Positions 28,324 through 36,875 of a stretch of 50,174 bases of DNA are shown here, one piece after another (the first letter of the stretch is position 1; the number at the start of each line of letters is the position of its first letter). Below the pieces are notes generated by a model. The model saw only the letters and a list, made by a program, of their open reading frames with translations. It did no database searches and was not told where the DNA came from. The position numbers and the translations under genes are program-made. The stretch comes from Limosilactobacillus alvi. Lineage in GTDB: Bacteria > Bacillota > Bacilli > Lactobacillales > Lactobacillaceae. The DNA is taken from assembly GCF_016900115.1 (NCBI RefSeq), contig NZ_JACJJQ010000011.1:1-50174 (forward strand), in the 5' to 3' direction.

Positions 28324-29691
28324 CTACCACGGGAGTTTCTTGGCATAATCCGCCTTATTGGTCTGGCGTGCCCGAGCAATCGCCATATCAAATTTTTGAG
28401 TATCATCCGTAATCGTTGAGCCAGCGGCAATAAAGGAATCAGCGGCGATATTAACTGGCGCTACTAAGTTGGAGTTTGAACCGATAAAAGCATGATCCCC
28501 AACATTGGTATGATGCTTGTTGGCACCATCGTAGTTGACGAAAACTACCCCACAGCCAACATTGATATTCTTACCAAGCGTCGCATCCCCAACGTATGAC
28601 AAATGACCAATCTTAGTTCCTTCGCCAATGTAGGCTTTCTTCACTTCACAGAAGTTACCAATGTGAACTTCCTTACCAATTTCGGCTTGGGGCCGAAGGT
28701 GACTATTCGGTCCAATATCAGAACCATCATGCATTTCAGCTTCTTCAAGGGTTGAAGAAATTACCTTGACATTATCATGCAAAATTGAATCGGTAATCCG
28801 GGAGCCGGCACCAATCAAACAGTCACTTCCAATTTCGGTATGCCCTTTAATAACCACATTACCTTCAATAACCGTATCGTTGCCAACTTTGACCCCCGCA
28901 TCAATATACGTAGTTGCTGGATCAAGCATTGTCACCCCGGCACGCATTAAGTTGACGTTAATTCGCTTTTGCATAATTTGATTAGCGCGAGCCAAGGCAA
29001 CCCGATCATTAACCCCCATTGATTCATCAAAATCCTTCATCCGGTAAGCCGTGACAACTTCGTCTTGGCCCTTCAAAATCCCGATGACATCAGTTAAGTA
29101 ATATTCACCTTGAGCGTTGTCATTCTTTAATAATTTTAAAGCCGCAAAGAGCTTCCGGTTATCAAAACAGTAAACCCCGGTGTTAATTTCATGGATTTCT
29201 TGTTCTTCTTTAGTGGCATCCTTTTGTTCCACAATCCGTTCAACAATGCCAACATCATTACGGACAATTCGGCCGTAACCTGTTGGATCTGGAGCTTGGG
29301 AAGTTAAGATCGTTACCGCAGCCTTCCGTTGGGTATGGTAATCAAATAATTTAGTAAAAGTATCAGCCGTAAAGAGGGGCGTATCCCCACTAACAACCAA
29401 CGTTTGACCGTCCAAATTAGCTAAAAGATCAGCCGCCTGCATAACGGCATGGCCAGTCCCTAATTGCTGCTTTTGCAAGACAAATTTGGCTCGGTCACCA
29501 ACTGCTTTTTCGACCGCTTCGGCCCCATAACCGACAACCGTGATGACATTATCAATGTTGGCCGCTTCCAGTTGATCTAAAACATGGGCTACCATTGGCT
29601 TCCCACAAACTTGATGGAGAACTTTGTATAGTTTCGACTTCATTCGCGTCCCCTTACCGGCAGCGAGAATAATTGCGTTCCGTTGTGTCAT
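28324..29691 (-). CDS. glmU: Bifunctional N-acetylglucosamine-1-P uridyltransferase / glucosamine-1-P acetyltransferase
   Basis: Makes UDP-GlcNAc for peptidoglycan and teichoic acids in two steps. The 455-residue protein has an N-terminal nucleotidyltransferase domain with LAAGKGTRM (residues 9-17), then a left-handed beta-helix acetyltransferase domain from about residue 250, with the conserved [10 protein letters not shown] block. The ATG at 29691 begins one base after the purR stop; a GTG four codons earlier is possible but would overlap purR. The purR-glmU-prs order is conserved in Firmicutes. Confidence 0.96.
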   Translation of the reverse strand: MTQRNAIILAAGKGTRMKSKLYKVLHQVCGKPMVAHVLDQLEAANIDNVITVVGYGAEAVEKAVGDRAKFVLQKQQLGTGHAVMQAADLLANLDGQTLVVSGDTPLFTADTFTKLFDYHTQRKAAVTILTSQAPDPTGYGRIVRNDVGIVERIVEQKDATKEEQEIHEINTGVYCFDNRKLFAALKLLKNDNAQGEYYLTDVIGILKGQDEVVTAYRMKDFDESMGVNDRVALARANQIMQKRINVNLMRAGVTMLDPATTYIDAGVKVGNDTVIEGNVVIKGHTEIGSDCLIGAGSRITDSILHDNVKVISSTLEEAEMHDGSDIGPNSHLRPQAEIGKEVHIGNFCEVKKAYIGEGTKIGHLSYVGDATLGKNINVGCGVVFVNYDGANKHHTNVGDHAFIGSNSNLVAPVNIAADSFIAAGSTITDDTQKFDMAIARARQTNKADYAKKLPW

Positions 29692-29692
29692 A

Positions 29693-30532
29693 TTAGTTTT
29701 CACCTTCCGTAAAGACCCTTGTTAAGAAATTACCAGGTTCAGCTTTTAAATAGTCATTTGGACCTTCTTCAGTTGTAACCTTAATTAAGGATGTGCAACC
29801 ACTTACTAAGCGTTCACCTTCAAATTGACCTTCCGCAAAGACATTCATGCCAACCAAATGAGCATCAAACTCCTTAATTAGTGATTGCATCCCTTTCATG
29901 GTACCACCACCCTTTAAGAAGTCATCAATAATTACCACATTGGCCCCTTCTTTAAGCGTCCGCCGGGAAAGTTCCATCTTCTTAATCCGCTTGGAAGAAC
30001 CAGACACATAGTTGACACTAACCGTGGAACCTTCCGTAATGTGCGAGCTATTCCGCACAATCACAAACGGTTTGTTCAAGTACATGGCGACTGCTTGGGC
30101 CAACGGAATCCCCTTGGTTTCAACCGTCATAATGACATCAACATCAGCGTCAATGTATTGGGTAGCAATTAATTGGCCAACTTCACGTAGAATTTCCGGC
30201 CGGCCTAATAGGTCTGATAAGTAGACATAGCCGCCGGGAAGTAGCCGGGAAGGGTCGTCAACCAAGGTGACTAATTCACCAACCACCTTTTCGGCATTTT
30301 CTTTTGAGTAGCGCGGTGCAAAAAAAGCCCCACCACTAGCCCCAGGTACCGTATCAACTTTTCCCAGGCCAAATTCAGCCATGGTCCGCTTAACAATACT
30401 TAAGTCTTCACTAATGGATGACTTTGCGGCCCCGTACTGTTCACTAAAGGACTTTAATGAAACTAACTTGTGTGGGTGTTCTAATAAGTAACGGGTGATA
30501 TCAACTAAACGGTTACTGCGCCTGATTTTCAT
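29693..30532 (-). CDS. purR: Pur operon repressor PurR (PRPP-sensing)
   Basis: Gram-positive-type PurR: a winged-helix DNA-binding domain (about residues 1-75) joined to a phosphoribosyltransferase-like domain that binds PRPP through [17 protein letters not shown]. High PRPP releases it from PurBox operators, so purine genes are turned on. The 279-residue length is typical. It lies just upstream of glmU and prs. Its own promoter region has two sites with the PurBox core CCGAAC, so it is probably autoregulated. Confidence 0.96.
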   Translation of the reverse strand: MKIRRSNRLVDITRYLLEHPHKLVSLKSFSEQYGAAKSSISEDLSIVKRTMAEFGLGKVDTVPGASGGAFFAPRYSKENAEKVVGELVTLVDDPSRLLPGGYVYLSDLLGRPEILREVGQLIATQYIDADVDVIMTVETKGIPLAQAVAMYLNKPFVIVRNSSHITEGSTVSVNYVSGSSKRIKKMELSRRTLKEGANVVIIDDFLKGGGTMKGMQSLIKEFDAHLVGMNVFAEGQFEGERLVSGCTSLIKVTTEEGPNDYLKAEPGNFLTRVFTEGEN

Positions 30533-30599
30533 AAGCTTAATTCCTTTCTTCGTTGGTTAACTTAGGTAATTCCTTTTAAAATAGTAGTAATCCTTACAA

Positions 30600-30608
30600 A
30601 TAATACCA
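30600..30608 (-). promoter_or_regulatory. purR promoter, extended -10
   Basis: Minus strand: TGG then TATTAT (30600-30605). The PurBox-like site at 30611-30623 lies just upstream, in the -35 to -10 spacer. Confidence 0.55.
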
Positions 30609-30610
30609 TA

Positions 30611-30667
30611 ATTGTTCGGGGATTGTGGTATTTTTTTCAAAAAAGCAAAAATAAAAACCCGAACGTT
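30611..30667. promoter_or_regulatory. Two PurBox-like sites at purR
   Basis: ATCCCCGAACAAT on the minus strand (30611-30623) and AAACCCGAACGTT on the plus strand (30655-30667) each match AWWWCCGAACWWT at about 11 of 13 positions. They point in opposite directions. The gap of 31 bp is longer than the 16-17 bp known in B. subtilis, so joint binding is uncertain. Confidence 0.5.
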
Positions 30668-30670
30668 AGA

Positions 30671-30860
30671 AAAAAGGCTGAGGAAGAAACACGAGTTCCT
30701 TCCCAGCCTTTCTCATCTCCGAATATTACTCAGTAACTAAGGTCAAAAAGCACGGCCTTAGCGGATCAGGGCGAACGAAAGGCCGATTCTAATGAATCAA
30801 CCTTCGTTCTTCTTATCCCAACCAGGCCGTCAAGGAGCTTTTTTCCCAACCTCCTTTCTT
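30671..30860 (+). repeat. Modular structured repeat, copy A (short form)
   Basis: Copy A has a terminator-like hairpin (30673-30711), a linker CATCTCCGAATATTACTCAG, and a nested hairpin: ACGGCCT pairs with AGGCCGT, and inside it GAACGAA with TTCGTTC and GATTC with GAATC; the GGATAAG/CTTATCC layer seen in copies C and D is partly lost. The right end TTCCCAACCTCC is an inverted version of the left end. It lacks the ~100 bp cassette present in B and C. Short open frames cross it but are not conserved as protein. In the minus direction its left hairpin followed by TTTTTT may terminate znu transcripts. Confidence 0.8.
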
Positions 30861-31095
30861 TCATCTCCGAATGTTATTCAGCAACGACGGTTAAAGCAGG
30901 AGCTGCGTGGCAGTTGCTTCCCTGACGGTCGCACCAACCGATTCAGCCTTGCAGGAGCTCACAAACGCCAAACCAGTTGGCTGGTTCGCTCCAAAGCATG
31001 ATCTTAGCAGATCAGGGCGAACGAAAATTGATGAATCAACTTTCGTTCTGCTTATCCCAACTAGGCCGTCAAGGAGCTTTTTCCCATCCTCTCCA
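30861..31095 (+). repeat. Modular structured repeat, copy B (long form)
   Basis: This copy abuts copy A in the same direction and seems to share its junction, lacking its own left hairpin. It carries the cassette (about 30896-30999) with GGAGC...GCTCC enclosing AACCAG/CTGGTT. The terminal nested hairpin is diverged (GAACGAAA, TGATGAATCA, TTTCGTTC). It ends within 6 bases of the znuB stop. Confidence 0.8.
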
Positions 31096-31100
31096 AGTTA

Positions 31101-31895
31101 TTAATCAACAACATGCTGGCGATGAACTAACGCTGCTAAATAAATGACAACCTCAATTACCGCAATGAAAAAGCTAACTGGCCAATTAGTTAAATAGCCT
31201 AAATAGAGTCCCGTCCAGGTCCCTGCTAAAGAGAACAAAATAGCTAAGCCAATCATTTTTGCAGTCCCCGTGGTGTAATACTTTGCACTGGCAGCGGGTA
31301 AAGTCAGCAAAATAAAGATTAACAAGGAACCAACAATCTGGGCGGCCACACTGACGCTTAAAGCCACTAATAGTAAGAAGATAATTGCGACGACTTGTTC
31401 ACCAACCCCATTAACTTGGGCCCCAATCCGATCAAAGGACGCAAATTTTAAACGCCGGTAAATCAAAAGAATTACCAACAGAACAACGAGGGAAAGCCCA
31501 ATCAATTGGCCTACTTCATTCTTGCTGATCCCCACAACACTCCCAAAGAGGATGCTCGTTGCCGAACTTGCGGTTTGACTACTAAGGGACAAGAAAAGAA
31601 TCCCTAACCCAATAAACAAAGCTGAAGTTGCACTAATAACGGCTTCACGGCGAGACTCTTCAGCGCTCATCTGACCAACCATAATTGAACTTGTCATCGT
31701 AAACAATAACATCCCCGCCAAAGGTGACCAACTCATAAAAACCGCAAAGGACGCACCGGCAAAGCCAATTTCCGATAAAGTGTGGGTCAGAAAGGATAGA
31801 TTACGCGCCACTACAAATACCCCAACCGTCCCCGCTACAATCGAAATAAAGGTACTGGCCCAAAAAGCATAACGCATAAAACTTAAACTAAACAT
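31101..31895 (-). CDS. znuB: Zinc/manganese ABC transporter permease
   Basis: Membrane subunit (264 residues) of an ABC-3 family metal importer, with about 7-8 hydrophobic segments and the family layout of ZnuB, AdcB and MntB. Substrate cannot be told from this subunit; zinc or manganese is expected. The ATG directly follows the stop of the ATPase gene with no gap, so the two are translationally coupled. A modular repeat begins 5 bases after its stop and may supply the transcription terminator. Confidence 0.92.
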   Translation of the reverse strand: MFSLSFMRYAFWASTFISIVAGTVGVFVVARNLSFLTHTLSEIGFAGASFAVFMSWSPLAGMLLFTMTSSIMVGQMSAEESRREAVISATSALFIGLGILFLSLSSQTASSATSILFGSVVGISKNEVGQLIGLSLVVLLVILLIYRRLKFASFDRIGAQVNGVGEQVVAIIFLLLVALSVSVAAQIVGSLLIFILLTLPAASAKYYTTGTAKMIGLAILFSLAGTWTGLYLGYLTNWPVSFFIAVIEVVIYLAALVHRQHVVD

Positions 31896-32564
31896 TTATT
31901 CTTCCCCTTTCGGTGATGCTGGGAGATCTGCAATTACCCCCGTTGAATAACCCTTAGTGGTTAAATGTAAAAAACGGGTCCCGTAATGCTTAGCTAAGTC
32001 CCAGTCGTGGGTAATGAACATGACTGTTACCCCTTGCTGTTGAAACTTAGTGACTAAATCTAATAATTCATACTTCACCTCATTATCTAGACTTGCCGTT
32101 GATTCATCGAGAATCAATAATTGGGGGGACGCTAATAAAGCTTGTGCCAAGTAGGCCCGTTGCTTCTCACCGCCGGAAGCCAACCCGAGAGGGCGATCAG
32201 CAATCCGGGTTAAATTGGTTTGCGTTAAAATTCGTTCAACCTGTGACCGTTCTTTTTTGCTTAACCAAGGCGTTAGGCGCATTGGTAAATTCAAAGCAAC
32301 AAAATCCCGAACTGACAATGGATAGTCACGTGCTAAATTCCGAAATTGGGGAACGTAACCTAATTGTGTTCCAGATTGGAAATTAATCTCACCGTGCCGG
32401 GGTTTTAATTGGTTAAATAAGGCCCGGACAAGGGTCGTCTTCCCCACCCCGTTTTCACCAATCACAATTAAAAACTCCCCTTGATTAAGGTCAAACGACA
32501 AATCATGGATAATTTCATGTTCACCATAAGCCAAGGTTAAATTTTTTACCGTTAATAATGCGAT
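31896..32564 (-). CDS. znuC: Zinc/manganese ABC transporter ATPase, non-canonical start
   Basis: ATP-binding subunit of the metal importer. Motifs: Walker A GENGVGKTT (about residues 36-44 from the start used here), signature ASGGEKQR, Walker B LLILDE, and the switch His in FITHD. No ATG, GTG or TTG occurs where homologues begin. The frame stays open through ALLTVKNLTLAYGE, and an ATC at 32564 lies 9 bases after GGAGG; an ATT at 32570 is only 3 bases from it. A TTG at 32534 would cut off the first beta strand and has no ribosome binding site. I therefore mark ATC as the likely start, possibly a mutated ATG. It overlaps no part of znuA except the spacing around its stop. Confidence 0.8.
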   Translation of the reverse strand: MALLTVKNLTLAYGEHEIIHDLSFDLNQGEFLIVIGENGVGKTTLVRALFNQLKPRHGEINFQSGTQLGYVPQFRNLARDYPLSVRDFVALNLPMRLTPWLSKKERSQVERILTQTNLTRIADRPLGLASGGEKQRAYLAQALLASPQLLILDESTASLDNEVKYELLDLVTKFQQQGVTVMFITHDWDLAKHYGTRFLHLTTKGYSTGVIADLPASPKGEE

Positions 32565-32565
32565 T

Positions 32566-33474
32566 TTAATGCACCTCCACTTGAATTTTAATTAGGCGTT
32601 GATACTCCCTTGTCATCCATTCAACGTAGGTTAAGTGATCGGGTTTAGATTCGGTAACGTTTAAGACCGGCACCTTATTTTGGTGCGCAAGTTTAACTAA
32701 ATTCTTCACCGTTGAATCACTTGCTTGCGAATTATTAACAAAGAACGCAATTTGGTGATTAGTAATCGCTTGCCGTAATTGAGCAATATCACTTGGTGAA
32801 GGATCGTTGCCATCTTCAATTGCTTTTTCAAAGTGGCGATCAACTACTTGATAGCCAAGATTTTGCAATGCGTAATCAAAGACTGGTTCACTAACAGCTA
32901 CCTTTTGATTCCCACTAACATTCTGCTTTGCTTTCGTAATTACTTGATTTAACTTCGCTAACTTAGCTTGGTATTTTTTAGCTTGGCTCTGGTAATATTC
33001 TCGATGCTCTGGGTCAAGCTGACCATACTGTTTGGCTAAAGTTGAAGTCAAAGCCACCATTGTCTGCGGCCGGTACCAAACATGCTCGTTTTCTCCCGCT
33101 TTTTTTCCAGCAACCTGAGTCCCAACTGTGATCACCGTTTGTCTGTCATTATCAGCTTTGACCATCTTGCTTAACCACTGGTCATAGCCAAGACCATTTT
33201 CGATTACAACGTTAGCACGACTTAACTGCCGCGCTTGGGAGGTTGTTGGTTGGTATTCATGCGGATCAACCGCTGCACTATTGATAAAAGATGTTACCTG
33301 CCCATATTTTCCAGCCACGGCCTTTGCCGCCTCACCATAAAAGTTAAGGCTGGTTACCACCCGAATTGGCTTTTGTTGTGTTGGCTTGAATGGTTGCCAA
33401 TTCGTAATCATTAGTAAGAGGATTACCACTAAATAAGTCACTAACCCAATTAATCCCCAGTGTCGTCGTTTCAA
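32566..33474 (-). CDS. znuA: Zinc/manganese ABC transporter substrate-binding protein
   Basis: Extracytoplasmic metal-binding protein of cluster A-I. It has an N-terminal membrane anchor (about residues 7-25) and no lipobox cysteine, so it is membrane-anchored rather than a lipoprotein. Likely metal ligands are His in DPHEYQP, His in NEHVWYRP and Glu in SEPVFDYAL; the fourth position lies in NNSQASDSTV and is atypical. TTG at 33474 is preferred as start because GAGAAGG lies six bases upstream; an ATG at 33504 (312 residues) has no such site. It is the first gene of the importer operon, with a Fur-family-like operator at its promoter. Confidence 0.88.
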   Translation of the reverse strand: MKRRHWGLIGLVTYLVVILLLMITNWQPFKPTQQKPIRVVTSLNFYGEAAKAVAGKYGQVTSFINSAAVDPHEYQPTTSQARQLSRANVVIENGLGYDQWLSKMVKADNDRQTVITVGTQVAGKKAGENEHVWYRPQTMVALTSTLAKQYGQLDPEHREYYQSQAKKYQAKLAKLNQVITKAKQNVSGNQKVAVSEPVFDYALQNLGYQVVDRHFEKAIEDGNDPSPSDIAQLRQAITNHQIAFFVNNSQASDSTVKNLVKLAHQNKVPVLNVTESKPDHLTYVEWMTREYQRLIKIQVEVH

Positions 33475-33511
33475 TTTAATCCTTCTCTCATGCCTAATTT
33501 TCATTAAATAG

Positions 33512-33526
33512 TAATTGTTATCATTA
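33512..33526. promoter_or_regulatory. Candidate metal-responsive (Fur/Zur-type) operator
   Basis: The imperfect palindrome TAATTGTTATCATTA resembles Fur-family boxes. It lies just downstream of the predicted transcription start of the metal importer, where a repressor would block it. Confidence 0.45.
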
Positions 33527-33536
33527 GAACGACAGT

Positions 33537-33565
33537 ATGATACACAGGATCGTTACATAATGCAA
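33537..33565 (-). promoter_or_regulatory. Promoter of the metal importer operon
   Basis: Minus strand: TTGCAT (33560-33565), a 17 bp spacer and TATCAT (33537-33542, 5 of 6). Confidence 0.5.
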
Positions 33566-33634
33566 ATAATTTTTTAATCTTTTCCCAACTTTGAAAAATT
33601 AAAACCAGTTCTTAAAGGTTCATCCACAAACTAA

Positions 33635-33674
33635 AAGCCGGTAAAATTCACCGTCCAAGCAATTTTACCGGCTT
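33635..33674 (-). terminator. Terminator of ispE-acetyltransferase unit
   Basis: A perfect 14 bp stem (33635-33648 with 33661-33674) has AT-rich flanks and a short T run on the minus strand. Confidence 0.75.
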
Positions 33675-33701
33675 ATAAAACCTCGTTTACAATTAAAATT
33701 T

Positions 33702-34151
33702 TCATCCTACTCCTTCGATTCCCGGGTGCACCATCGTAACATGTTCCCGTTCCGCTTCGATAAAGTGCTCCCCAACGCTTTGAAAATTAAATTGGGCATA
33801 AAAGGCTTCTACTTGGACCTGGGCATGAATCGTAATCGGGCGGTTAGGGAAGTTTTGCTTAATCCCATCAAAGATGTGGTCCATTAATTGCTTTCCCAAC
33901 CCTTTTTGTCGGTATTCTTTTGCCACCACAACTCGCCCAAAAGTTAAGCCCTGGTCCCCAATAAAATAACGGGCATAGGCAACTACCTGCTCAGCATCTA
34001 GCGCAAAAACATGGTGACAAACTCGATCTTTTAAATCCGGATCGGGGAAAGTACACCCTTGCTCGCCATTAAAAACAACGGCCCGGAGCCGATATACTTC
34101 AGCCAATTCGGTTAAGGTTAAGGCTGAAAATTCCTTATCAAACCATTCCAT
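33702..34151 (-). CDS. ElaA-type GNAT acetyltransferase
   Basis: A 149-residue GNAT protein. The ElaA-like N-terminal part (LRAVVFNGEQGC with a following DPDLKD) and the acetyl-CoA loop RQKGLGKQLM are visible, and the C-terminal EREHVTMVHPG block fits the ElaA group. The acceptor is unknown. The start at 34151 lies 7 bases after GAGG; an ATG two codons upstream is too close to that site. It begins 9 bases after ispE and shares its transcript. Confidence 0.85.
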   Translation of the reverse strand: MEWFDKEFSALTLTELAEVYRLRAVVFNGEQGCTFPDPDLKDRVCHHVFALDAEQVVAYARYFIGDQGLTFGRVVVAKEYRQKGLGKQLMDHIFDGIKQNFPNRPITIHAQVQVEAFYAQFNFQSVGEHFIEAEREHVTMVHPGIEGVG

Positions 34152-34160
34152 CTGCATACC

Positions 34161-35012
34161 TCATAATAAAACCACTTGATAGACCTCACTACAAAAACCA
34201 CGTAAGCCATTGTAAATCCGTTTTGCTCGCGATTCACTGCGACAAATCGCAAAAACCGTTGGCCCCGTTCCACTCATTTGAGCACAATCAGCCCCTAATT
34301 TGAGCATCTTTTGTTTTAAACGTCTAATCTCAGGATATTGACTTTCCGTTAATGGTTCTAAAACATTGCCCATTTTAGCTAAGGCCCTGTCCCAATTACC
34401 GTTTTGCATTTCTCTTAAGAGGCCTTCGTTATCCAAATGCTCAAGGGTTTCATAATTAATTTGACGCAAAATTGTGGGCGTTGAAACACTTACTTTGGGC
34501 TTAGCCACTACGACCCAGTCATGGGGGACTGGTGGTAGTGGCGCCACTAGTTCGCCATGGCCAGTAACATGCGCTGTTTGACTATAAACACAATATGGCA
34601 CGTCAGAATCAATCGCCAAAGAAAGCTTTGCTAATTCTGCTAAACTTAACCCCAATCGCCAGCCCTTGTTAAGACCACGCAAAACGGCAGCCGCATCTGA
34701 AGAACCACCTCCCAGTCCGGCAGCGACCGGAATATTTTTTTTAATTCGAATCGTTACCCCCGCCGTTTGATGAAACCGAGTTTTTAGCACATGGGCGGCT
34801 TGATAAGCTAAATTTCGTTGGTCATTCGGAAGAAAACCACTATCCGAGTAGACCTTAATCGTTTGCGGCCGCTCATGGATATCGATCGTCAAATAATCAG
34901 CCAGGTCAATTGAGGCCATGATCATATCCCACTTTGGCAAACCGTCGAGGTATCGCATTGGCGTATCCAGCGAAAGATTGATTTTGGCTGGAGCCTTTTC
35001 CGTCACAATCAT
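34161..35012 (-). CDS. ispE: 4-diphosphocytidyl-2-C-methyl-D-erythritol kinase
   Basis: GHMP kinase of the MEP isoprenoid pathway. The 283-residue protein has the substrate motif KAPAKINLSLD near the start, the ATP loop PVAAGLGGGSSDAAAVL (about residues 91-107) and the third GHMP motif MSGTGPTVFA. Lactobacilli generally make isoprenoids by the mevalonate pathway yet often keep ispE near rsmA, where its role is uncertain; no other MEP gene is in this window. The gap to rsmA is filled by a modular repeat. Confidence 0.93.
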   Translation of the reverse strand: MIVTEKAPAKINLSLDTPMRYLDGLPKWDMIMASIDLADYLTIDIHERPQTIKVYSDSGFLPNDQRNLAYQAAHVLKTRFHQTAGVTIRIKKNIPVAAGLGGGSSDAAAVLRGLNKGWRLGLSLAELAKLSLAIDSDVPYCVYSQTAHVTGHGELVAPLPPVPHDWVVVAKPKVSVSTPTILRQINYETLEHLDNEGLLREMQNGNWDRALAKMGNVLEPLTESQYPEIRRLKQKMLKLGADCAQMSGTGPTVFAICRSESRAKRIYNGLRGFCSEVYQVVLL

Positions 35013-35120
35013 TACGATGCCCCCTTTCCATTTCTTTTTGTTTTTTTAATTATAACGATCAACCACCCCCGCTTTCAAATTAAAAAGGATTTGTTAAGAA
35101 AGCTTCAACCTTTTAGGAAA
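35013..35120. other. Upstream region of ispE
   Basis: About 100 bases between ispE and repeat copy C. It is AT-rich near ispE (ribosome binding site AAAGGGGGC). I see no clear promoter. Confidence 0.3.
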
Positions 35121-35400
35121 AGAAAGAGGGTGGGAATTTCTTCCCACCCTCTTGTCATCTCCGAATGTTACTCAGTAACTAAGGTCAAAGCAGTAGCTGA
35201 ATGGCAGTTGCTTCCCTGGCGGTCGCACCAACCGATTCAGCCTTGCATGGGCTCACAAACGCCAAACCAGTTGGCTGGTTCGCTCCAAAGCACGGCCTTA
35301 GCGGATAAGTGCGAACGAAAGGCCGATTCTAATGAATCAACCTTCGTTCTTCTTATCCCAACCAGGCCGTCAAGGAGCTTTTTTCCCAACCTTTTTCTTT
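35121..35400 (+). repeat. Modular structured repeat, copy C (long form)
   Basis: The fullest copy. It has a perfect 13 bp hairpin (35124-35136 with 35141-35153), the linker CATCTCCGAATGTTACTCAG, the cassette (about 35188-35290), and the nested hairpin with ACGGCCT/AGGCCGT, GGATAAG/CTTATCC, GAACGAA/TTCGTTC and GATTC/GAATC. Terminal inverted repeats of about 18 bp match at 16 positions. The cassette is bordered by CAAAGCA on both sides, which are direct repeats that could drive its loss. It starts 20 bases after the rsmA stop. Confidence 0.85.
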
Positions 35401-35419
35401 AATCTAAGCTTCTTTTCCA

Positions 35420-36313
35420 CTAACCAAATAATTTTGCTTCCCCCATGGCATTTGCTAACGCTATAAACTGGTTTAAAGTTAACCGCTCCGGCCGAATTTG
35501 GGGATCAAGGGCTTGCTTAGCCAAAATAGTTTCCATTTGTTTTTGCTTGACCGCATCCTTTTTAAAGTACGGCTTTAAGTTATTCCACAAACTCTTGCGC
35601 CGGTGAGTAAAGCATGACTTAATCAACCCAAAAAGTTGCTTTTCGTCGCGGGGTTGCACCGACAAAGCTTCCGCTCGCTTTGTCAAAGTAACAATCGCTG
35701 AGTCGACATTTGGGGCCGGCACAAAGGACCGTCGCGAAACGTTAAAAGCGATTTTGGCATCCATCCGATATTCAATTGCCAGGGTCAATGATCCGTATTC
35801 CTTGGTTCCTGGTTTAGCAGCTAATCGCTCAGCCACTTCCTTTTGCATCATTACCGTGATCCCCGCCCAATCAATTTTGGTTCCTAAAAGGTGCATCAAA
35901 ATCGGACTCGTAATGTAGTACGGTAAGTTGGCAACCACCTTGATAGGCTTAGTCGGATCGTCAAAATGATTTTGAATTAGTTGTGGCAGGTCAACCTTTA
36001 AAACGTCCTGGTTAAGCACTTCAACATTATCAAAATCACTTAAGACATCTGCCAAAACCGGGATTAAATCGGTATCCAATTCCAGGGCGACAACCTTCCC
36101 AGCTCGTTGGGCGAGCTGCTCGGTTAATGCCCCTAAACCAGGACCGATCTCAATGACATTATCAACCTTGCTTATTTCCGCCGCATCAACGATGCCCCTT
36201 AAAACGGTTGGATTCGTTAGAAAATTTTGACCGAAACCCTTCTTAGCGTGTAAACCATACTTTTGCATGATTTCTTTAGTGCGTTTAAAGTTTCCGATTG
36301 CTGGTTGTGTCAT
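35420..36313 (-). CDS. rsmA: 16S rRNA dimethyladenosine transferase (KsgA)
   Basis: Dimethylates A1518 and A1519 of 16S rRNA late in 30S assembly. The 297-residue protein has the SAM motif [14 protein letters not shown] and the catalytic [10 protein letters not shown]. The ATG at 36313 follows AAGGAG; an in-frame TTG ten codons upstream is less likely. It overlaps the 3' end of rnmV by 29 bases in another frame. The tatD-rnmV-rsmA set is conserved in Firmicutes and concerns rRNA maturation. Confidence 0.97.
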   Translation of the reverse strand: MTQPAIGNFKRTKEIMQKYGLHAKKGFGQNFLTNPTVLRGIVDAAEISKVDNVIEIGPGLGALTEQLAQRAGKVVALELDTDLIPVLADVLSDFDNVEVLNQDVLKVDLPQLIQNHFDDPTKPIKVVANLPYYITSPILMHLLGTKIDWAGITVMMQKEVAERLAAKPGTKEYGSLTLAIEYRMDAKIAFNVSRRSFVPAPNVDSAIVTLTKRAEALSVQPRDEKQLFGLIKSCFTHRRKSLWNNLKPYFKKDAVKQKQMETILAKQALDPQIRPERLTLNQFIALANAMGEAKLFG

Positions 36314-36875
36314 TTTTTTCTCCTTCCCGATTAAGCTGTGCAAGGGCAGCTTGAAAATTGGCCTTTGAAATCCGAAAAAGGTTTAGCCGGACCAAAAGTT
36401 GTTTAGCATTGCCATATCCAATTCCTAAAATCTGGCCTAAACGTTCACGACGTTGCCGGGCTGCTTGACCGCCCATCAACTTGGCCGCTTGTAAATCCGC
36501 CCGGGTAAATTCAGCTGGAGCCGCCGGTTCTTCCGTATAGACTTCCGCAAGGGCCGCCCGAATCGTTGCTGGACTAGCATGTTCGACCCCCAAACTTCCA
36601 TGAGCTTCCGTGGGAACACCTTGGTCCCGACGAATAAAAGCATGTTTTACCCCGGGAATCGCTTGGCTAATCATTTTTCGTAGCCGTTCCCCATTAAAAT
36701 CAGGATCGGTAAACACAATTAGGCCCCGCCTTTCCTGAAGTTTTTTTAGCTGGGCCAGACCAGTTTTATCCAAGGCCGACCCATTCGTTTCATAAGTATC
36801 CGCGTTCACAGCCATCTGGATCCGTTTGGTATCGTCTTTGCCTTCAACGACAATCACTTCTTTAATTTTCTGCAT
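36285..36875 (-). CDS. rnmV: Ribonuclease M5
   Basis: Cuts both sides of the 5S rRNA precursor. The 196-residue protein has a Toprim domain: VVEGKDD (catalytic Glu, about residues 8-14) and [10 protein letters not shown] (Asp pair, about 56-65). The ATG at 36875 follows AGGAGG; an upstream in-frame extension to 36917 lacks such a site. It overlaps tatD by 14 bases and rsmA by 29, so translation of the three is coupled. Confidence 0.96.
   Translation of the reverse strand: MQKIKEVIVVEGKDDTKRIQMAVNADTYETNGSALDKTGLAQLKKLQERRGLIVFTDPDFNGERLRKMISQAIPGVKHAFIRRDQGVPTEAHGSLGVEHASPATIRAALAEVYTEEPAAPAEFTRADLQAAKLMGGQAARQRRERLGQILGIGYGNAKQLLVRLNLFRISKANFQAALAQLNREGEKNDTTSNRKL

Noticed and set aside
30960-30995. 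tRNA-like arm GGTTCGCTCC in the repeat cassette
   Set aside because: It recalls a T-arm, but no acceptor, D-arm or anticodon arm can be drawn around it.
30792-31104. Open frames in the repeat region, sharing residues STFVLLIPTRPSR with one at 35091-35402
   Set aside because: They arise from the same repeated non-coding DNA. They lack ribosome binding sites, the frames differ between copies, and the base changes keep stems rather than codons.
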